Shown in pieces: positions 52,157 through 61,787 of a stretch of DNA of 64,000 nt (positions are counted from its first letter, which is position 1; every line of letters begins with the position of its first letter). The stretch is from assembly GCF_000817735.3 (NCBI RefSeq), contig NZ_JTJC03000001.1:1127336-1191335 (forward strand). Reading direction: 5' to 3'. The notes below the pieces were generated by a model. That model was not told the DNA's origin. It made no database searches and saw only the letters and a list, made by a program, of their open reading frames with translations. The DNA is from Scytonema millei VB511283. GTDB lineage: Bacteria; Cyanobacteriota; Cyanobacteriia; Cyanobacteriales; Chroococcidiopsidaceae. The translations under genes and the position numbers were made by a program.

Positions 52157-53578
52157 CTACACGGGAGTTTCTGGTTCACCTCCTACAGCAGTGGTGGGTG
52201 GAAAGACGAAACGCAAGAGGGGGGGTGCTAAAAACGTGGTAAGAATCACCATCATGATAATCGCAGCTTCTAGCGGTTTAGAAAGAACGCCGCTTGCAGA
52301 ACCAACGCCAGCAAATACTAGTCCTACCTCGCCTCTAGGAATCATGCCTACCCCGATCGCTAAACGATTGATGCCAGGTTGTCCGAAGACGGCAGCACCC
52401 GTGACGACTTTACCGACGATCGCCACAGCAATCAGGAAGATAGCAATAATCAACCCCTCACGGTTACTGGGAACGGCGGGATTGAGGACTCCCAAGTCAG
52501 TTTTTGCCCCTACTGTGACAAAAAAGATGGGAACGAGCATATCCGCGATCGGTACGACTTGTTTCTGAAGTTCTTTGCGCTTATCAGTTTCGTCTAGCAC
52601 TAAACCAGCGGCAAATGCTCCCAAAATCGCCTCTAGATGGATTGCCGCAGCTAAGTATGACATGACAAAAGCAAAGATAAAAGCTGGGATGACTAATTCA
52701 CCTCGCGTCTTGATGCGATCGACGATGGTAACGAAGGTTTTATTGAAAACATTGCCAAGTAGAATTGCCCCTAATAAAAAACCGCTGGCACTAATAATCA
52801 GATAAACAACATTACCCACGTCCACTTCGCCAGTTTTTGCCAAGCTTGCCACCACTGCCAGTACGATGATGCCCAGGACATCATCAATTACGGCGGCTCC
52901 TAAGATAATTTGACCTTCTCTTGAGTTGAGAGTTCCCAGTTCCGACAAGACTTTGGAAGTAATACCAATACTCGTTGCAGTCAAGGCAGCACCAGCAAAA
53001 ATCGCAGGCACGGCAGGTACACCAAACCAAATCATCAACCCTGCCGTGCCTGCACCAAACGGCACGGCTACCCCTACACAAGCCACCACAGCCGCTTGGA
53101 TACCGACTGCCATTAATTCTTTTAAATTTGATTCCAGCCCAATTTCAAATAGCAGGATCACCACACCTAGCTCAGCTAAAACTGAAATAACTTCACTTTG
53201 AGCGGCAAAAGTGGGAGCGACTTCCTCCGGTGCTAGTCCTGCGGTGGTTTGAAGGAAATTCATAATCAGAGAACTCGTGGCATCAGCCCCACCTTCTGGA
53301 AATACCAATAGATGTAAGGCAGAAACTCCAACAATGACACCACCCACCAGTTCACCTAAAACTGGAGGTAAGCCAAAGCGGTTAGAGATTTCTCCACCCA
53401 CTTTGCTAGCAAAGTAAATGACGACCAAACTTAGCAGCACTCCTGCTAGCACCAAAGCACTATTTGCCTCTGCTTCTGGTACGGTTAGCAGTAAAGGCGT
53501 AGATCCCCACAGGGTAAAATTACTTACCCAGCTAAAACCATCTAACTCCATTAGCTGTCCAAAAATCATCCTTTTCAA
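52157..53578 (-). CDS. nhaS3: Na+/H+ antiporter, CPA2 type, NhaS3-like
   Basis: 473 residues, about 12-13 membrane helices. The ion-binding aspartate pair is in GAAVIDDVLGIIVL, and GLPPVLGELVGGVIVG, LLFEIGLESNLKELM and IPRGEVGLVFAGVG are family blocks. Strong resemblance to the cyanobacterial thylakoid antiporter NhaS3, essential in Synechocystis for Na+/pH homeostasis. Met10 could be the real start (MELDGFSW); the ATG at 53578 gives the longer form. Single gene. Confidence 0.9.
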   Translation of the reverse strand: MKRMIFGQLMELDGFSWVSNFTLWGSTPLLLTVPEAEANSALVLAGVLLSLVVIYFASKVGGEISNRFGLPPVLGELVGGVIVGVSALHLLVFPEGGADATSSLIMNFLQTTAGLAPEEVAPTFAAQSEVISVLAELGVVILLFEIGLESNLKELMAVGIQAAVVACVGVAVPFGAGTAGLMIWFGVPAVPAIFAGAALTATSIGITSKVLSELGTLNSREGQIILGAAVIDDVLGIIVLAVVASLAKTGEVDVGNVVYLIISASGFLLGAILLGNVFNKTFVTIVDRIKTRGELVIPAFIFAFVMSYLAAAIHLEAILGAFAAGLVLDETDKRKELQKQVVPIADMLVPIFFVTVGAKTDLGVLNPAVPSNREGLIIAIFLIAVAIVGKVVTGAAVFGQPGINRLAIGVGMIPRGEVGLVFAGVGSASGVLSKPLEAAIIMMVILTTFLAPPLLRFVFPPTTAVGGEPETPV

Positions 53579-53791
53579 TTTACTAGTTTTGGGGAGTCAG
53601 TTATCAGTTGTCAGTTGATAGTTATCAGTGACTAGTGACTAGTAGCTGGTGACAAGAGTTGAGTCTAACCACTAAATACTGGTTCCACCAGCCACTTACC
53701 AATGACCAAAAAATATACCTGGCAGCGATCGCTACCAGGTATGTTGTCTTCAGCAGCCGTCAAGGCTAAATCCTCAAAGCTAACTTCTAGG

Positions 53792-54352
53792 TTATTTTCT
53801 AGCCAGCACAGCCATCACTTGTGCCATCTGCTGTTTCAATCGTTCTATATCTGCCTGCATAGCAGCAATTTTTCCATTCAAAGCTTGCAGATCGGATGAT
53901 GTTGTGCTAGCTCCGGTTGCCATTGCAGCCGCCTGTGGTGTTACTGGTGCTGTTGTTGCTCCTCCTTGGCGCGGCAGTTTTGACTTAACCATTGCCGCTT
54001 TAATTGCACCAATTAAATCTTTTTGCTCGAATGGTTTGGGGATAAATTCAAAATACTCGAATGGCTCTGGAATTTTCTCGACAACTTCTTCTTTGCGTCC
54101 CGACATCACAACTAAAGGAATTTTTTGCAGTTCAGCATTTTGTTGTATTTGCTGATATACCTCCCAGCCGCTGAGCTTAGGTAACAAAAAATCAAGCATA
54201 ATCAGATTCGGTCGTTCTTGACGAATTAAGTTTAGTCCTTCCAAACCATCTTTTGCTTCTAAAACATCAAAGTTGCCAGGTGGCAACATTTCTTTGACGC
54301 GCATCCGAATTACGCGACTGTCATCGATAACTACGATTTTGTTACTTGCCAC
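53792..54352 (-). CDS. Receiver-domain protein with C-terminal coiled coil
   Basis: 186 residues: receiver (1-125) with DDS acidic pair (10-11), phosphoacceptor Asp54 (MLDFLLPKLSG), Ser84 switch and Lys near IPKPFEQ; then an Ala/Thr-rich linker and a coiled coil (about 155-184: LQALNGKIAAMQADIERLKQQMAQVMAVL) that should dimerise or bind a partner. No DNA-binding domain. ATG at 54352 (MASNKIVVIDDS). No kinase adjacent; the nearest are the orphan kinases at 57-61 kb. Confidence 0.88.
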   Translation of the reverse strand: MASNKIVVIDDSRVIRMRVKEMLPPGNFDVLEAKDGLEGLNLIRQERPNLIMLDFLLPKLSGWEVYQQIQQNAELQKIPLVVMSGRKEEVVEKIPEPFEYFEFIPKPFEQKDLIGAIKAAMVKSKLPRQGGATTAPVTPQAAAMATGASTTSSDLQALNGKIAAMQADIERLKQQMAQVMAVLARK

Positions 54353-54806
54353 AACTGACTCCTCGGCAATGAATTTTAAGGGAAATAAGATGGAAAAATA
54401 CGATTTAAAGGCGAGAATATCTGGTTGTGCAGTCTAGACAGTGAGTGCGGCAGATATTAGTTAACTGTAAATTTAAATTCTCGATCGCCAATATCTCGAA
54501 CTCGCTCAATTGATATACGTAAGTAAGAGTAACAGTCATCTGGAATACACCAGTAACTTGCTTTTCTAGCTAACCTTGCACAACATAACTACGAACTAAA
54601 CCTAACGCTGTTCGCGTTTTGTCTCCAAGGGAATTTTTACTGATTGCGCGATCGCCAAATTTTTCTTAAATAGATATAGTTCGGTAAATTTTCGGTCGGC
54701 AAATTGTCAATCGAAAGGGTAATTGGTAATTGGTAGTTGGTAATGGGTAAATGGTGGTTGGTGGTTAATAATGGAAGTTGGTCACTGGTCACTTGTCACT
54801 GAATAT
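54353..54806. other. Intergenic region before lipA
   Basis: 54353-54710 is AT-rich single-copy sequence holding the divergent promoters. 54718-54800 is TTGGTAA/TGGTTGG/TCACTGG repeat that runs right up to the lipA start. No gene seen. Confidence 0.5.
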
Positions 54807-55706
54807 ATGACTTTATCTTCTCGTTCTGAGTTCAAGTCGGAAATTGAGGCTTTACCGTCATGGCTGCGCCGACCGATTGGTAAGGCAAGCGAATTATCTA
54901 CAGTTCAAAAAATTGTGAAGCAGCGACAGATTCACACAATTTGCGAAGAGGGACGCTGCCCGAACCGAGGCGAATGCTACGCCCAAAAAACAGCCACTTT
55001 TTTACTGATGGGTCCAACTTGTACTAGGTCTTGTGCTTTTTGTCAAGTGGATAAAGGTCACGCACCCATGCCACTCGACCCAGAAGAACCGCAGAAAGTC
55101 GCAGAGGCTGTGCAGTCACTAGGATTGCACTATGTCGTCTTGACTTCTGTAGCGCGGGACGATTTAGCTGACCAAGGAGCGAGTTGGTTTGTTGCTACCA
55201 TGACAGCAATTCGCGATCGCAATCCTCAAACGCAAATTGAAGTATTGACTGCTGATTTTTGGGGTGGTGCGGGCGCGGGAGACGTAGGACAAAGGGAAAG
55301 AATTGCTACAGTTGTAGGGGCAAAACCAGCTTGTTACAACCACAACATTGAGACTGTCAAAAGGCTACAAGGACGAGTCAGAAGAGGAGCTAAGTACGAT
55401 CGCTCGTTGCAAGTCCTGCAAACAGTCAAAGAAATCGATCCGATTATTCCGACAAAATCCGGGTTAATGTTGGGGCATGGAGAGACAGCAGAAGAAGTTA
55501 TTGAAACAATGGCAGACCTTAGAGCAATAGGCTGCGATCGTTTGACAGTTGGGCAGTACATGCGCCCCTCCTTAGAACACCTACCCGTCCAAAAATACTG
55601 GACTCCCGAAGAATTCGAGCAACTAGGCGCGATCGCTCGCGATTTAGGGTTTAGCCACGTCCGTTCCGCGCCCTTGGTGCGTAGCTCCTATCATGCCGGA
55701 CAGTGA
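54807..55706 (+). CDS. lipA: Lipoyl synthase
   Basis: 299 residues. Auxiliary cluster cysteines Cys46, Cys51, Cys57 ([12 protein letters not shown]) and radical-SAM cysteines Cys72, Cys76, Cys79 (CTRSCAFC), with the terminal RSSYHAGQ. Inserts sulfur into octanoyl groups on carrier proteins. An in-frame ATG at 54771 exists, but the 12 residues it adds are read from the TCACTGG repeat, so the ATG at 54807 (MTLSSRSEF) is preferred. Confidence 0.96.
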   Translation: MTLSSRSEFKSEIEALPSWLRRPIGKASELSTVQKIVKQRQIHTICEEGRCPNRGECYAQKTATFLLMGPTCTRSCAFCQVDKGHAPMPLDPEEPQKVAEAVQSLGLHYVVLTSVARDDLADQGASWFVATMTAIRDRNPQTQIEVLTADFWGGAGAGDVGQRERIATVVGAKPACYNHNIETVKRLQGRVRRGAKYDRSLQVLQTVKEIDPIIPTKSGLMLGHGETAEEVIETMADLRAIGCDRLTVGQYMRPSLEHLPVQKYWTPEEFEQLGAIARDLGFSHVRSAPLVRSSYHAGQ

Positions 55707-55760
55707 ACAGTTATCAGTTATCAGTTGTCAGTTATCAGTTGTCAGTTGTCAGTCAAAAGT
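55706..55760. repeat. TTATCAG/TTGTCAG heptamer array
   Basis: Seven to eight tandem heptamers begin directly at the lipA stop. Further AGTGGCTA and GAGTCACT units lie up to 55832, the latter able to pair. Confidence 0.85.
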
Positions 55761-55917
55761 ACTTAGTGGCTAATGGCTAGTGGGTTAATGCTTTTGTCTA
55801 GTCACGAGTCACTAGCCACGAGTCACTCTTTTCACAAAAATATTTTTAACGGAAGTAGGCAAGGGGTACCGCTGTTTGGTATTTCTGTAGATGCCCTTAT
55901 TTTGAGGAGAAAAGCTT

Positions 55918-56070
55918 ATGGCTGCTCAAGCAACTAAACCAACTGTCGGTCAAGATGTTGCTAAATCTAATGCTAACGCTCCGTTTCCCTTTCGGACGAT
56001 AGTTAGCTTGATCCTGCTAGCAGGTAACATTCTGGTAGCTGCTATTTACTTCCACATTATCAATCCATAG
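55918..56070 (+). CDS. psaX: Photosystem I subunit PsaX
   Basis: 50 residues. The conserved part is NAPFPFRTIVSLILLAGNIL then VAAIYFHIINP: FPFRT followed by one membrane helix ending VAAxYFHI is the PsaX signature seen in thermophilic and some mesophilic cyanobacteria. The N-terminus (MAAQATKPTVGQDVAKS) is longer than in Thermosynechococcus. A strong Shine-Dalgarno GAGGAG lies 8 bases before the ATG. PsaX sits at the periphery of the photosystem I monomer. Monocistronic, convergent with the permease gene. Confidence 0.9.
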   Translation: MAAQATKPTVGQDVAKSNANAPFPFRTIVSLILLAGNILVAAIYFHIINP

Positions 56071-56098
56071 TTGTCTGGCGGCTAGTAAGTTGGTGGCT

Positions 56099-56129
56099 AG
56101 TGACTAGCGATCGCCAGTCGCTGGTCACT
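56099..56129. terminator. Hairpin between convergent psaX and permease
   Basis: AGTGACTAGCGA, loop TCGCCAG, TCGCTGGTCACT: 12-bp stem with one G-T pair, 16 bases from the permease stop. Built from the TGACTAG repeat; candidate bidirectional terminator. Confidence 0.5.
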
Positions 56130-56144
56130 GACTTCCTAGCCGAA

Positions 56145-57011
56145 TCAAATCGTACCTTTGAATAATCCTTTCGGGCGTACTAACAACACCAGAATCATAA
56201 TGAACAGACCTACACCTTGTTTGTATTGAGAACCGAGGAAAGGTGTACTGAGTTCTTGGGTAACGCCAATGACTAAAGCAGCAGCGATCGCGCCGTAGGG
56301 GTTGCCGATTCCACCTAAAATTGTGGCAGCAAACATCGGCAAAATTAAAAACCAGCCCATATTCGGTCTGACGGCTGTAATTAAGCCGTACATGCTTCCA
56401 CCCAAAGCCGTGAGGCTTCCAGCGATCGCCCACGTCCAAAGTACGACGCGATCGACATCAATCCCAGATACGCGCGCTAAGTCGAGGTTGTCAGCAACAG
56501 CACGCATCGCCTTGCCAATCTTCGTATTTTGTAACAAGTAGTGCAGCGCCAAAATAACGATAACTGCTAAAAGCATTACTACGATTTGATTCTGGGGAAT
56601 TCTGATTCCTAAAATTTCTCTCGCTGGACTGGTAGGAATATCGTAACTTTTGTTACTACCACCCCAGATAAAAATAATTCCATTACGGAGAAACAAAGCG
56701 AGTCCAATCGAAATAATAATGAGCGTGGTGGAAGTGGCACGCCGCGATCGCATATTTGACCAGATCAGCTTTTCGGATATCAGCATTGCTGCTACAGTGC
56801 CAATTGCTCCGAGTAACATGGAGAGCCAAATATTAATGCCGCTCGTATTGGCTAGCAAAGTTAAATAAGCGCCCAAAGTCATAAAATCGCCGTGGGCAAA
56901 GTTAGCTAACCGTAGAATGCCATAAGTCAGCGTCAGCCCAACCGCAGCTAAAGCAATAATGCTACCTACAGCTACCCCATTAACAAATAATTGAGCCAGT
57001 TGTGCGTCCAT
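56145..57011 (-). CDS. Branched-chain/neutral amino acid ABC permease (LivH/NatD type)
   Basis: 288 residues with about eight helices. Start NGVAVGSIIALAAVGLTLTYGILRLANFAHGDFMTLGAY and the cytoplasmic coupling loop GKAMRAVADNLDLARVSGIDVDRV are typical of LivH. In cyanobacteria the NatD subunit of the N-I neutral amino acid importer is the closest type I recall. The cognate permease, ATPases and binding protein are not in this window, so it must work with subunits encoded elsewhere, as is normal for scattered nat genes. Confidence 0.88.
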   Translation of the reverse strand: MDAQLAQLFVNGVAVGSIIALAAVGLTLTYGILRLANFAHGDFMTLGAYLTLLANTSGINIWLSMLLGAIGTVAAMLISEKLIWSNMRSRRATSTTLIIISIGLALFLRNGIIFIWGGSNKSYDIPTSPAREILGIRIPQNQIVVMLLAVIVILALHYLLQNTKIGKAMRAVADNLDLARVSGIDVDRVVLWTWAIAGSLTALGGSMYGLITAVRPNMGWFLILPMFAATILGGIGNPYGAIAAALVIGVTQELSTPFLGSQYKQGVGLFIMILVLLVRPKGLFKGTI

Positions 57012-57203
57012 ACAGGTATCACTTATCAGTTATCAGTTATCAGTGTAGAGATGTTATGCGTAAAATCTGTACAAAAGCAACGAAGTGGCTAGTAGCTAGT
57101 AGGGTGTGGGGTGTGGGGTGTGGGGTTGACTTGTGACTTGCGAGTTGCGTCTTGCGTCTTGTAAAGTGCATTCATTTCATGTTTTTAAATTCAACTTTTG
57201 TGA

Positions 57204-59108
57204 ATGCTCGGATCTAAATCTTTCAATACTCTCCATGCACACCTAGTATTTCTGGTTGCCCTTGCTGTTTTACCCCTGTACCTGTTCTTTTTCATTCACA
57301 ATACCGATCGCGTTCCTCAGTTTGAGTGTACGGTACTGATGCTAGCCGCAACGGGTGCAATGGCGCTCGTCTGGGTGGGAATTGAAGTTTTGCTGGGGCG
57401 TTGGTTGCGCCTCCTGAATCAAGCAAGCCGTCAATTGGCTGAGCAAGGTAATTTTCGAGTTTGCATTTCAAAATTACGTTATGCTCCATTAGAAATCAAA
57501 CAATTAGCACAATCTTTTAACGAACTAGCAGATTCTCTAGAACGACAATTTACCCAATTACGCCATGTAGAAGCAGAGTTGCGCAGGGCAAACGATCGCT
57601 TCCAAATGGGAGCGGCAGCAATTAATGCCACGATTTATGAGTGGGATTTGCAAACTCAAGCAGTCGAAAGAACTCCAGGATTGCTCAAGGTCTTAGGTTA
57701 CAAACCGGAGGAAGCTCCAACTGATGCCGCATGGTGGCACGAGCGCATTCATCCCGATGATTTTCCGCCAGCCTATGCTGTTTTGTCCTCGGCGTTGGCT
57801 GGCAATAGTAATGATTTTGAGGTAGAATATCGCCTGCGCGATCGCTACGGTCAGTATATTCATGTTTGGGAACGGGGTTTGATCGTCAGGGACGAGCGAG
57901 GGCATCCGGTGCGCATTTTTGGTGGTAGCCTGGATCTCACCGAACGCCAACGGGTAGAAGAACAACTGCGACAGAGCGAAGCACAGTTTCGTCAAATTGC
58001 GGAAAATTTACGCGAAGTTTTATGGATGTCTACCCCTGGACTCACGCAGATTCTTTATGTCAATCCTGCTTACGAACAAATGTGGGGGCGGACTTGTGAA
58101 AGTTTGTACGCTCAGCCATCGTCTTTCCTGGCGGGAATCCATCCTGAAGATAGTGCCGAGTTAATTGCCGTTTTAGAGCAAAAACCCCTGGGGACGAAGC
58201 TGTTAGAGGAGTTTAATCATGAATTTCGGCTCGTCCGCCCTGATGGTTCGGTGCGTTGGGTACTCTCTCGCGCCTTTCCAATTCACGATCGCGCCGGGGA
58301 AGTTTATCGAATTGTGGGACTAGTAGAAGATATTACTCAGCGCAAGCAAGCCGAAGTCAAAATCAAGCAGTGGAATGAAACTCTCGAAAAACGAGTGCGC
58401 GATCGCACGGCTCAATTGGAATTAGCAAATGCGGAATTGGATGCTTTTGCATATTCCGTGTCTCATGACTTACGCGCGCCACTCCGCCACATTCACGGAT
58501 TTGCCAATGCTTTGGCGCAGCGCTTGGAGTCTACTGAGGCGATCGCCGATCCCAAAATTGCTAGTTACATCCAAACTATTCAAGATAGCAGCATCAGGAT
58601 GACACAGTTGATTGATGGTTTATTGGCTTTGTCTAGAGCCGGACGGCAACCTTTAACGCAGATTTCTGTAAGCGTGCGAGAATTAGTTGAGGCGGCGATC
58701 GCCTTAATTAAAAGTCAAACTCCCACAGACCGTCAGATCGAATTTATCGTTGGGGATTTGCCTACAATCGACGGCGATCCAGTCTTATTACGACAAGTGT
58801 TTGCCAACTTAATTGACAATGCCGTGAAATTTAGTAGCGATCGCCAACCAGCCAGAATAGAAATTGGCACGCTGCCAGGAGATAACACCACAATTTTTGT
58901 TAGAGACAATGGGGTAGGCTTCCAGATGGAATATGCCGAGCAAATGTTTGGAGCCTTTCAGCGGCTGCACTCCCAAAAAGAATTTAAAGGTACGGGTATT
59001 GGATTAGCGATCGTCCAGCGCATCGTTCACCGTCACGGTGGCAAAATTTGGGCTGAGAGCATACCCCAACAAGGCGCTACTTTTTTAATCCAATTTAGAC
59101 TTTCTTGA
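57204..59108 (+). CDS. PAS-domain sensor histidine kinase
   Basis: 634 residues: two N-terminal membrane helices (about 12-30 and 44-65) with a very short outer loop, a HAMP-like segment, two PAS/PAC domains (about 130-250 and 265-385, ending LDLTERQ and VEDITQRKQAE), HisKA with His421 in SVSHDLRAPLRHIHGF, and HATPase with NLIDNAVKF, DNGVGFQ and GTGIGLAIV. The DLRAPLRHI H-box is the phytochrome-like subgroup. No cysteine-lyase GAF is present, so it is not a bilin photoreceptor. The input is unknown. The gene is 0.2 kb before another orphan kinase; no response regulator with output follows. Confidence 0.92.
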   Translation: MLGSKSFNTLHAHLVFLVALAVLPLYLFFFIHNTDRVPQFECTVLMLAATGAMALVWVGIEVLLGRWLRLLNQASRQLAEQGNFRVCISKLRYAPLEIKQLAQSFNELADSLERQFTQLRHVEAELRRANDRFQMGAAAINATIYEWDLQTQAVERTPGLLKVLGYKPEEAPTDAAWWHERIHPDDFPPAYAVLSSALAGNSNDFEVEYRLRDRYGQYIHVWERGLIVRDERGHPVRIFGGSLDLTERQRVEEQLRQSEAQFRQIAENLREVLWMSTPGLTQILYVNPAYEQMWGRTCESLYAQPSSFLAGIHPEDSAELIAVLEQKPLGTKLLEEFNHEFRLVRPDGSVRWVLSRAFPIHDRAGEVYRIVGLVEDITQRKQAEVKIKQWNETLEKRVRDRTAQLELANAELDAFAYSVSHDLRAPLRHIHGFANALAQRLESTEAIADPKIASYIQTIQDSSIRMTQLIDGLLALSRAGRQPLTQISVSVRELVEAAIALIKSQTPTDRQIEFIVGDLPTIDGDPVLLRQVFANLIDNAVKFSSDRQPARIEIGTLPGDNTTIFVRDNGVGFQMEYAEQMFGAFQRLHSQKEFKGTGIGLAIVQRIVHRHGGKIWAESIPQQGATFLIQFRLS

Positions 59109-59307
59109 GAGTCGCTCCCGTATCTTGAGTAATCTTGACTACCGCAACAGCAGACAATAACTAAAATGCATGTTACGCTCTGGAAATCAGCAGCCACGTA
59201 GTGAAATCATTAGATTTTGAAACCTGAATCGGTATTATGTGCCGTCTTGGTTCGTACTTGGATGCTATTGCCATGTAAACCCGTCCTCGCCCTCTGCTCA
59301 ACCAACT

Positions 59308-61548
59308 ATGCAGACTCTAGAGCATTCTCAGGTTATGCAGCGGCAAGAATTGTCAATTGCCGCGCAACTTCACCTGTTAATCGTAGAAGACGTAAAGGCA
59401 GATGTCGATTTGATGATACTTGCCCTTGAATCCGCCCAGATCGCATTTACCTTCGATATTGCCAAAAGTCACGGTGAGTGCCAGCACCTGCTGCAAACTC
59501 AAACTTACGATGCCATCTTGGCAGATTATCGGCTACCTCAGTTTACGGCATATCAGGTGTTGCAACTTTTACAGGCATCTGGGCATGAGATTCCACTGAT
59601 TCTAGTGACTGGCAGTCTGGGAGAAGAGGCAGCAGTTGATTGCATTAAAGCAGGCATGACAGATTATGTCATGAAAGAGCGGTTGTTTCGCCTACCCGTA
59701 GTGTTGAAGCGATCGCTGCAAGAATTTGAACTGCGTCGCCAACAGCAGCAAGCCGCAGCCCGCACTCAACTCCAAGCGCAGCAACAGGCAATTATCAATC
59801 ACATCGTCCATGCCATGCGCGAAACTTTGGTACTGGATGAGGTGCTGCAAATTACAGCAGATATGCTACACCAAGCTTTGGGTTTGAGTCGTTGCCTCAT
59901 TTCTCAGCCCAATTCTCAAGCCCAAATGGGAGTTTATCACATTAGCGCTGCGACCAGAGAACGGGAACATTTACTAGGACATGAATGCTCTCTTTACCCC
60001 TTCTATAAAGATAAACTGTTGCGGGGAGAGATGCTTATCGTTCGCGATATGGATGAGAATGTCCCTATAGCAGTCCGAGATATTGCCGGAGAATGTAACA
60101 TTCGCGCTGTGATTATTGCCCCTTTGTTGTATCGTCAGTCGTTTCTAGGTGGAATTATCCTGCACCAGTGCGATCGCGAACGAGATTGGACGGAGCAAGA
60201 GATTTCTCTAGTCAGAGCAATTAGCGATCAGTGCGCGATCGCCATTCATCAAGTCCAATTATTTTCTCAAGTACAGCAGCAATTACACCGTCAGCAAACT
60301 CTCAATCAGATCAGTCAGGCACTCAATTCTATCCTCGATCCAGATGTGATTTTACAAGAAATTGTCAGACTGACTGGCGAATGTTTTGATGTCGATCGAC
60401 TGTTAATTTTTTCTGTCGATACAGACACAGTGCAAATTTTGAAAGAGTGGCGAGCTAGCGATCGCATTTACTCAATGCTCAACCTCCAATTTCCCAAATC
60501 AGAATGGTCCGATCTAATCGAACCTGACTCTGATTTTTACTGTCGGCGCTATTTTCACGCTCCCAACTACTCTCAATTGCCTCCTACGAGAATTAGACAG
60601 TTGCAAATCGAACAAGCAAGTACTCGTTCTGTTTTGTGCGTCCCAATTTTTATTCGCGATCGCCTCTTCGGTGGTCTATCTTTGCATACCACTAATGCTT
60701 ATCGTACCTTTACTCACGAAGAAATTTACTTACTGCAACAAATTGCCGATCAAGCTGCGATCGCCCTCTATAACGCACAAAGTTACGAGCGTTTAGAAGA
60801 ATTAGTCCAACAACGTACCCAAGAATTAGAAGCAGAAAAATTAGTTTCAGAAACAGCCAATCGAGCTAAGAGCGAATTTTTAAGTAATATCAGTCACGAA
60901 CTGCGGACACCCCTAACGGGAATTTTAGGCTTTTCTGGCGTATTAATGGAACAAATTTTTGGTTCGTTAAATGCCAAACAAAAACAATATGTTGAATGCA
61001 TTCATACCTCTGGCAAGCATTTATTAGACCTGATCAATGACTTACTCGATCTCACTAAAATTGAAGCAGGAAAAGAAGAATTAACCCCAGAAACCTTATC
61101 CATCGAAGATATAGCACAAGCTTGTCTATCTCTTTTTCAAGAACGTTGTCGGCAGCGGGGATTAGAATTTCATTTGGCGATCGCTGCTGAGACAATAACC
61201 TGTACTGCCGATCGACGGCGTTTGAACCAAATTCTAGTCAATCTATTATCTAACGCGCTCAAATTTACAGACACGGGTTCGATTACACTGCGCATCGAAC
61301 AAACATCTCAAGAAATTTTATTCTCAGTCATAGATACTGGAATTGGTATTGCGCTAGAAGATTGTGAAGCAATTTTTCACCCATTTCACCAAGTTGATAG
61401 TGGTTTGAACCGGAAATATGAAGGTACGGGACTGGGTTTAGCCTTATCGCGTCGCCTCGCTCAACTACACGGCGGTGATATCACCGTTCGCTCAGAATTA
61501 GGGCATGGTAGTTCTTTTACTTTGTATTTACCAGGGAGCAGGGAGTAG
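59308..61548 (+). CDS. REC-GAF-GAF sensor histidine kinase
   Basis: 746 residues from the ATG at 59308 (further starts: GTG 59239, ATG 59335; none has a good ribosome site). Order: receiver with Asp73 (LADYRLPQF; the TGSLGEEAAVDCIKAG variant of receivers in front of kinases), coiled coil, two GAF domains (about 120-285 and 300-460), HisKA with His530 in [15 protein letters not shown], HATPase with NLLSNALKF, DTGIGIAL and GTGLGLALS. No transmembrane helix, so cytosolic. GAF domains here lack the Cys of canonical phytochromes, but some CBCR-type residues (RVCV) are present. The N-terminal receiver implies it is itself a phosphorelay target, perhaps of the kinase just upstream. Confidence 0.9.
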   Translation: MQTLEHSQVMQRQELSIAAQLHLLIVEDVKADVDLMILALESAQIAFTFDIAKSHGECQHLLQTQTYDAILADYRLPQFTAYQVLQLLQASGHEIPLILVTGSLGEEAAVDCIKAGMTDYVMKERLFRLPVVLKRSLQEFELRRQQQQAAARTQLQAQQQAIINHIVHAMRETLVLDEVLQITADMLHQALGLSRCLISQPNSQAQMGVYHISAATREREHLLGHECSLYPFYKDKLLRGEMLIVRDMDENVPIAVRDIAGECNIRAVIIAPLLYRQSFLGGIILHQCDRERDWTEQEISLVRAISDQCAIAIHQVQLFSQVQQQLHRQQTLNQISQALNSILDPDVILQEIVRLTGECFDVDRLLIFSVDTDTVQILKEWRASDRIYSMLNLQFPKSEWSDLIEPDSDFYCRRYFHAPNYSQLPPTRIRQLQIEQASTRSVLCVPIFIRDRLFGGLSLHTTNAYRTFTHEEIYLLQQIADQAAIALYNAQSYERLEELVQQRTQELEAEKLVSETANRAKSEFLSNISHELRTPLTGILGFSGVLMEQIFGSLNAKQKQYVECIHTSGKHLLDLINDLLDLTKIEAGKEELTPETLSIEDIAQACLSLFQERCRQRGLEFHLAIAAETITCTADRRRLNQILVNLLSNALKFTDTGSITLRIEQTSQEILFSVIDTGIGIALEDCEAIFHPFHQVDSGLNRKYEGTGLGLALSRRLAQLHGGDITVRSELGHGSSFTLYLPGSRE

Positions 61549-61616
61549 TGGTTGGTGACTAGTGGCTGGTGGCTAGCGATCGGGGAGCAGGGAGTAGGGG
61601 AGCAGAGGGGCAACAA

Positions 61617-61710
61617 CTGTCAACCGTCAACTGTCAACCGTCAACCGTCAACTGTCAACCGTCAACCGTCAACTGTCAACCGTCAACCGTCAACTGTCAA
61701 CCATCAACCA
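61617..61710. repeat. GTCAACC/GTCAACT heptamer array
   Basis: About a dozen tandem copies of TGTCAAC/CGTCAAC, the longest such run in the window, followed by TGACAAA units to 61735. Separates the kinase gene from larE. Confidence 0.9.
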
Positions 61711-61787
61711 ATGACAAATGACCAATGACAAACAACCAACAACCAGACTTCTTACAATAGAAACAGAACGATCGCAGATTCAGACTG

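Noticed and set aside
61617-61735. Tandem repeats considered as a CRISPR array
   Set aside because: Units are 7 bases with no spacers and no cas genes are near; these are short tandem repeats typical of cyanobacteria.
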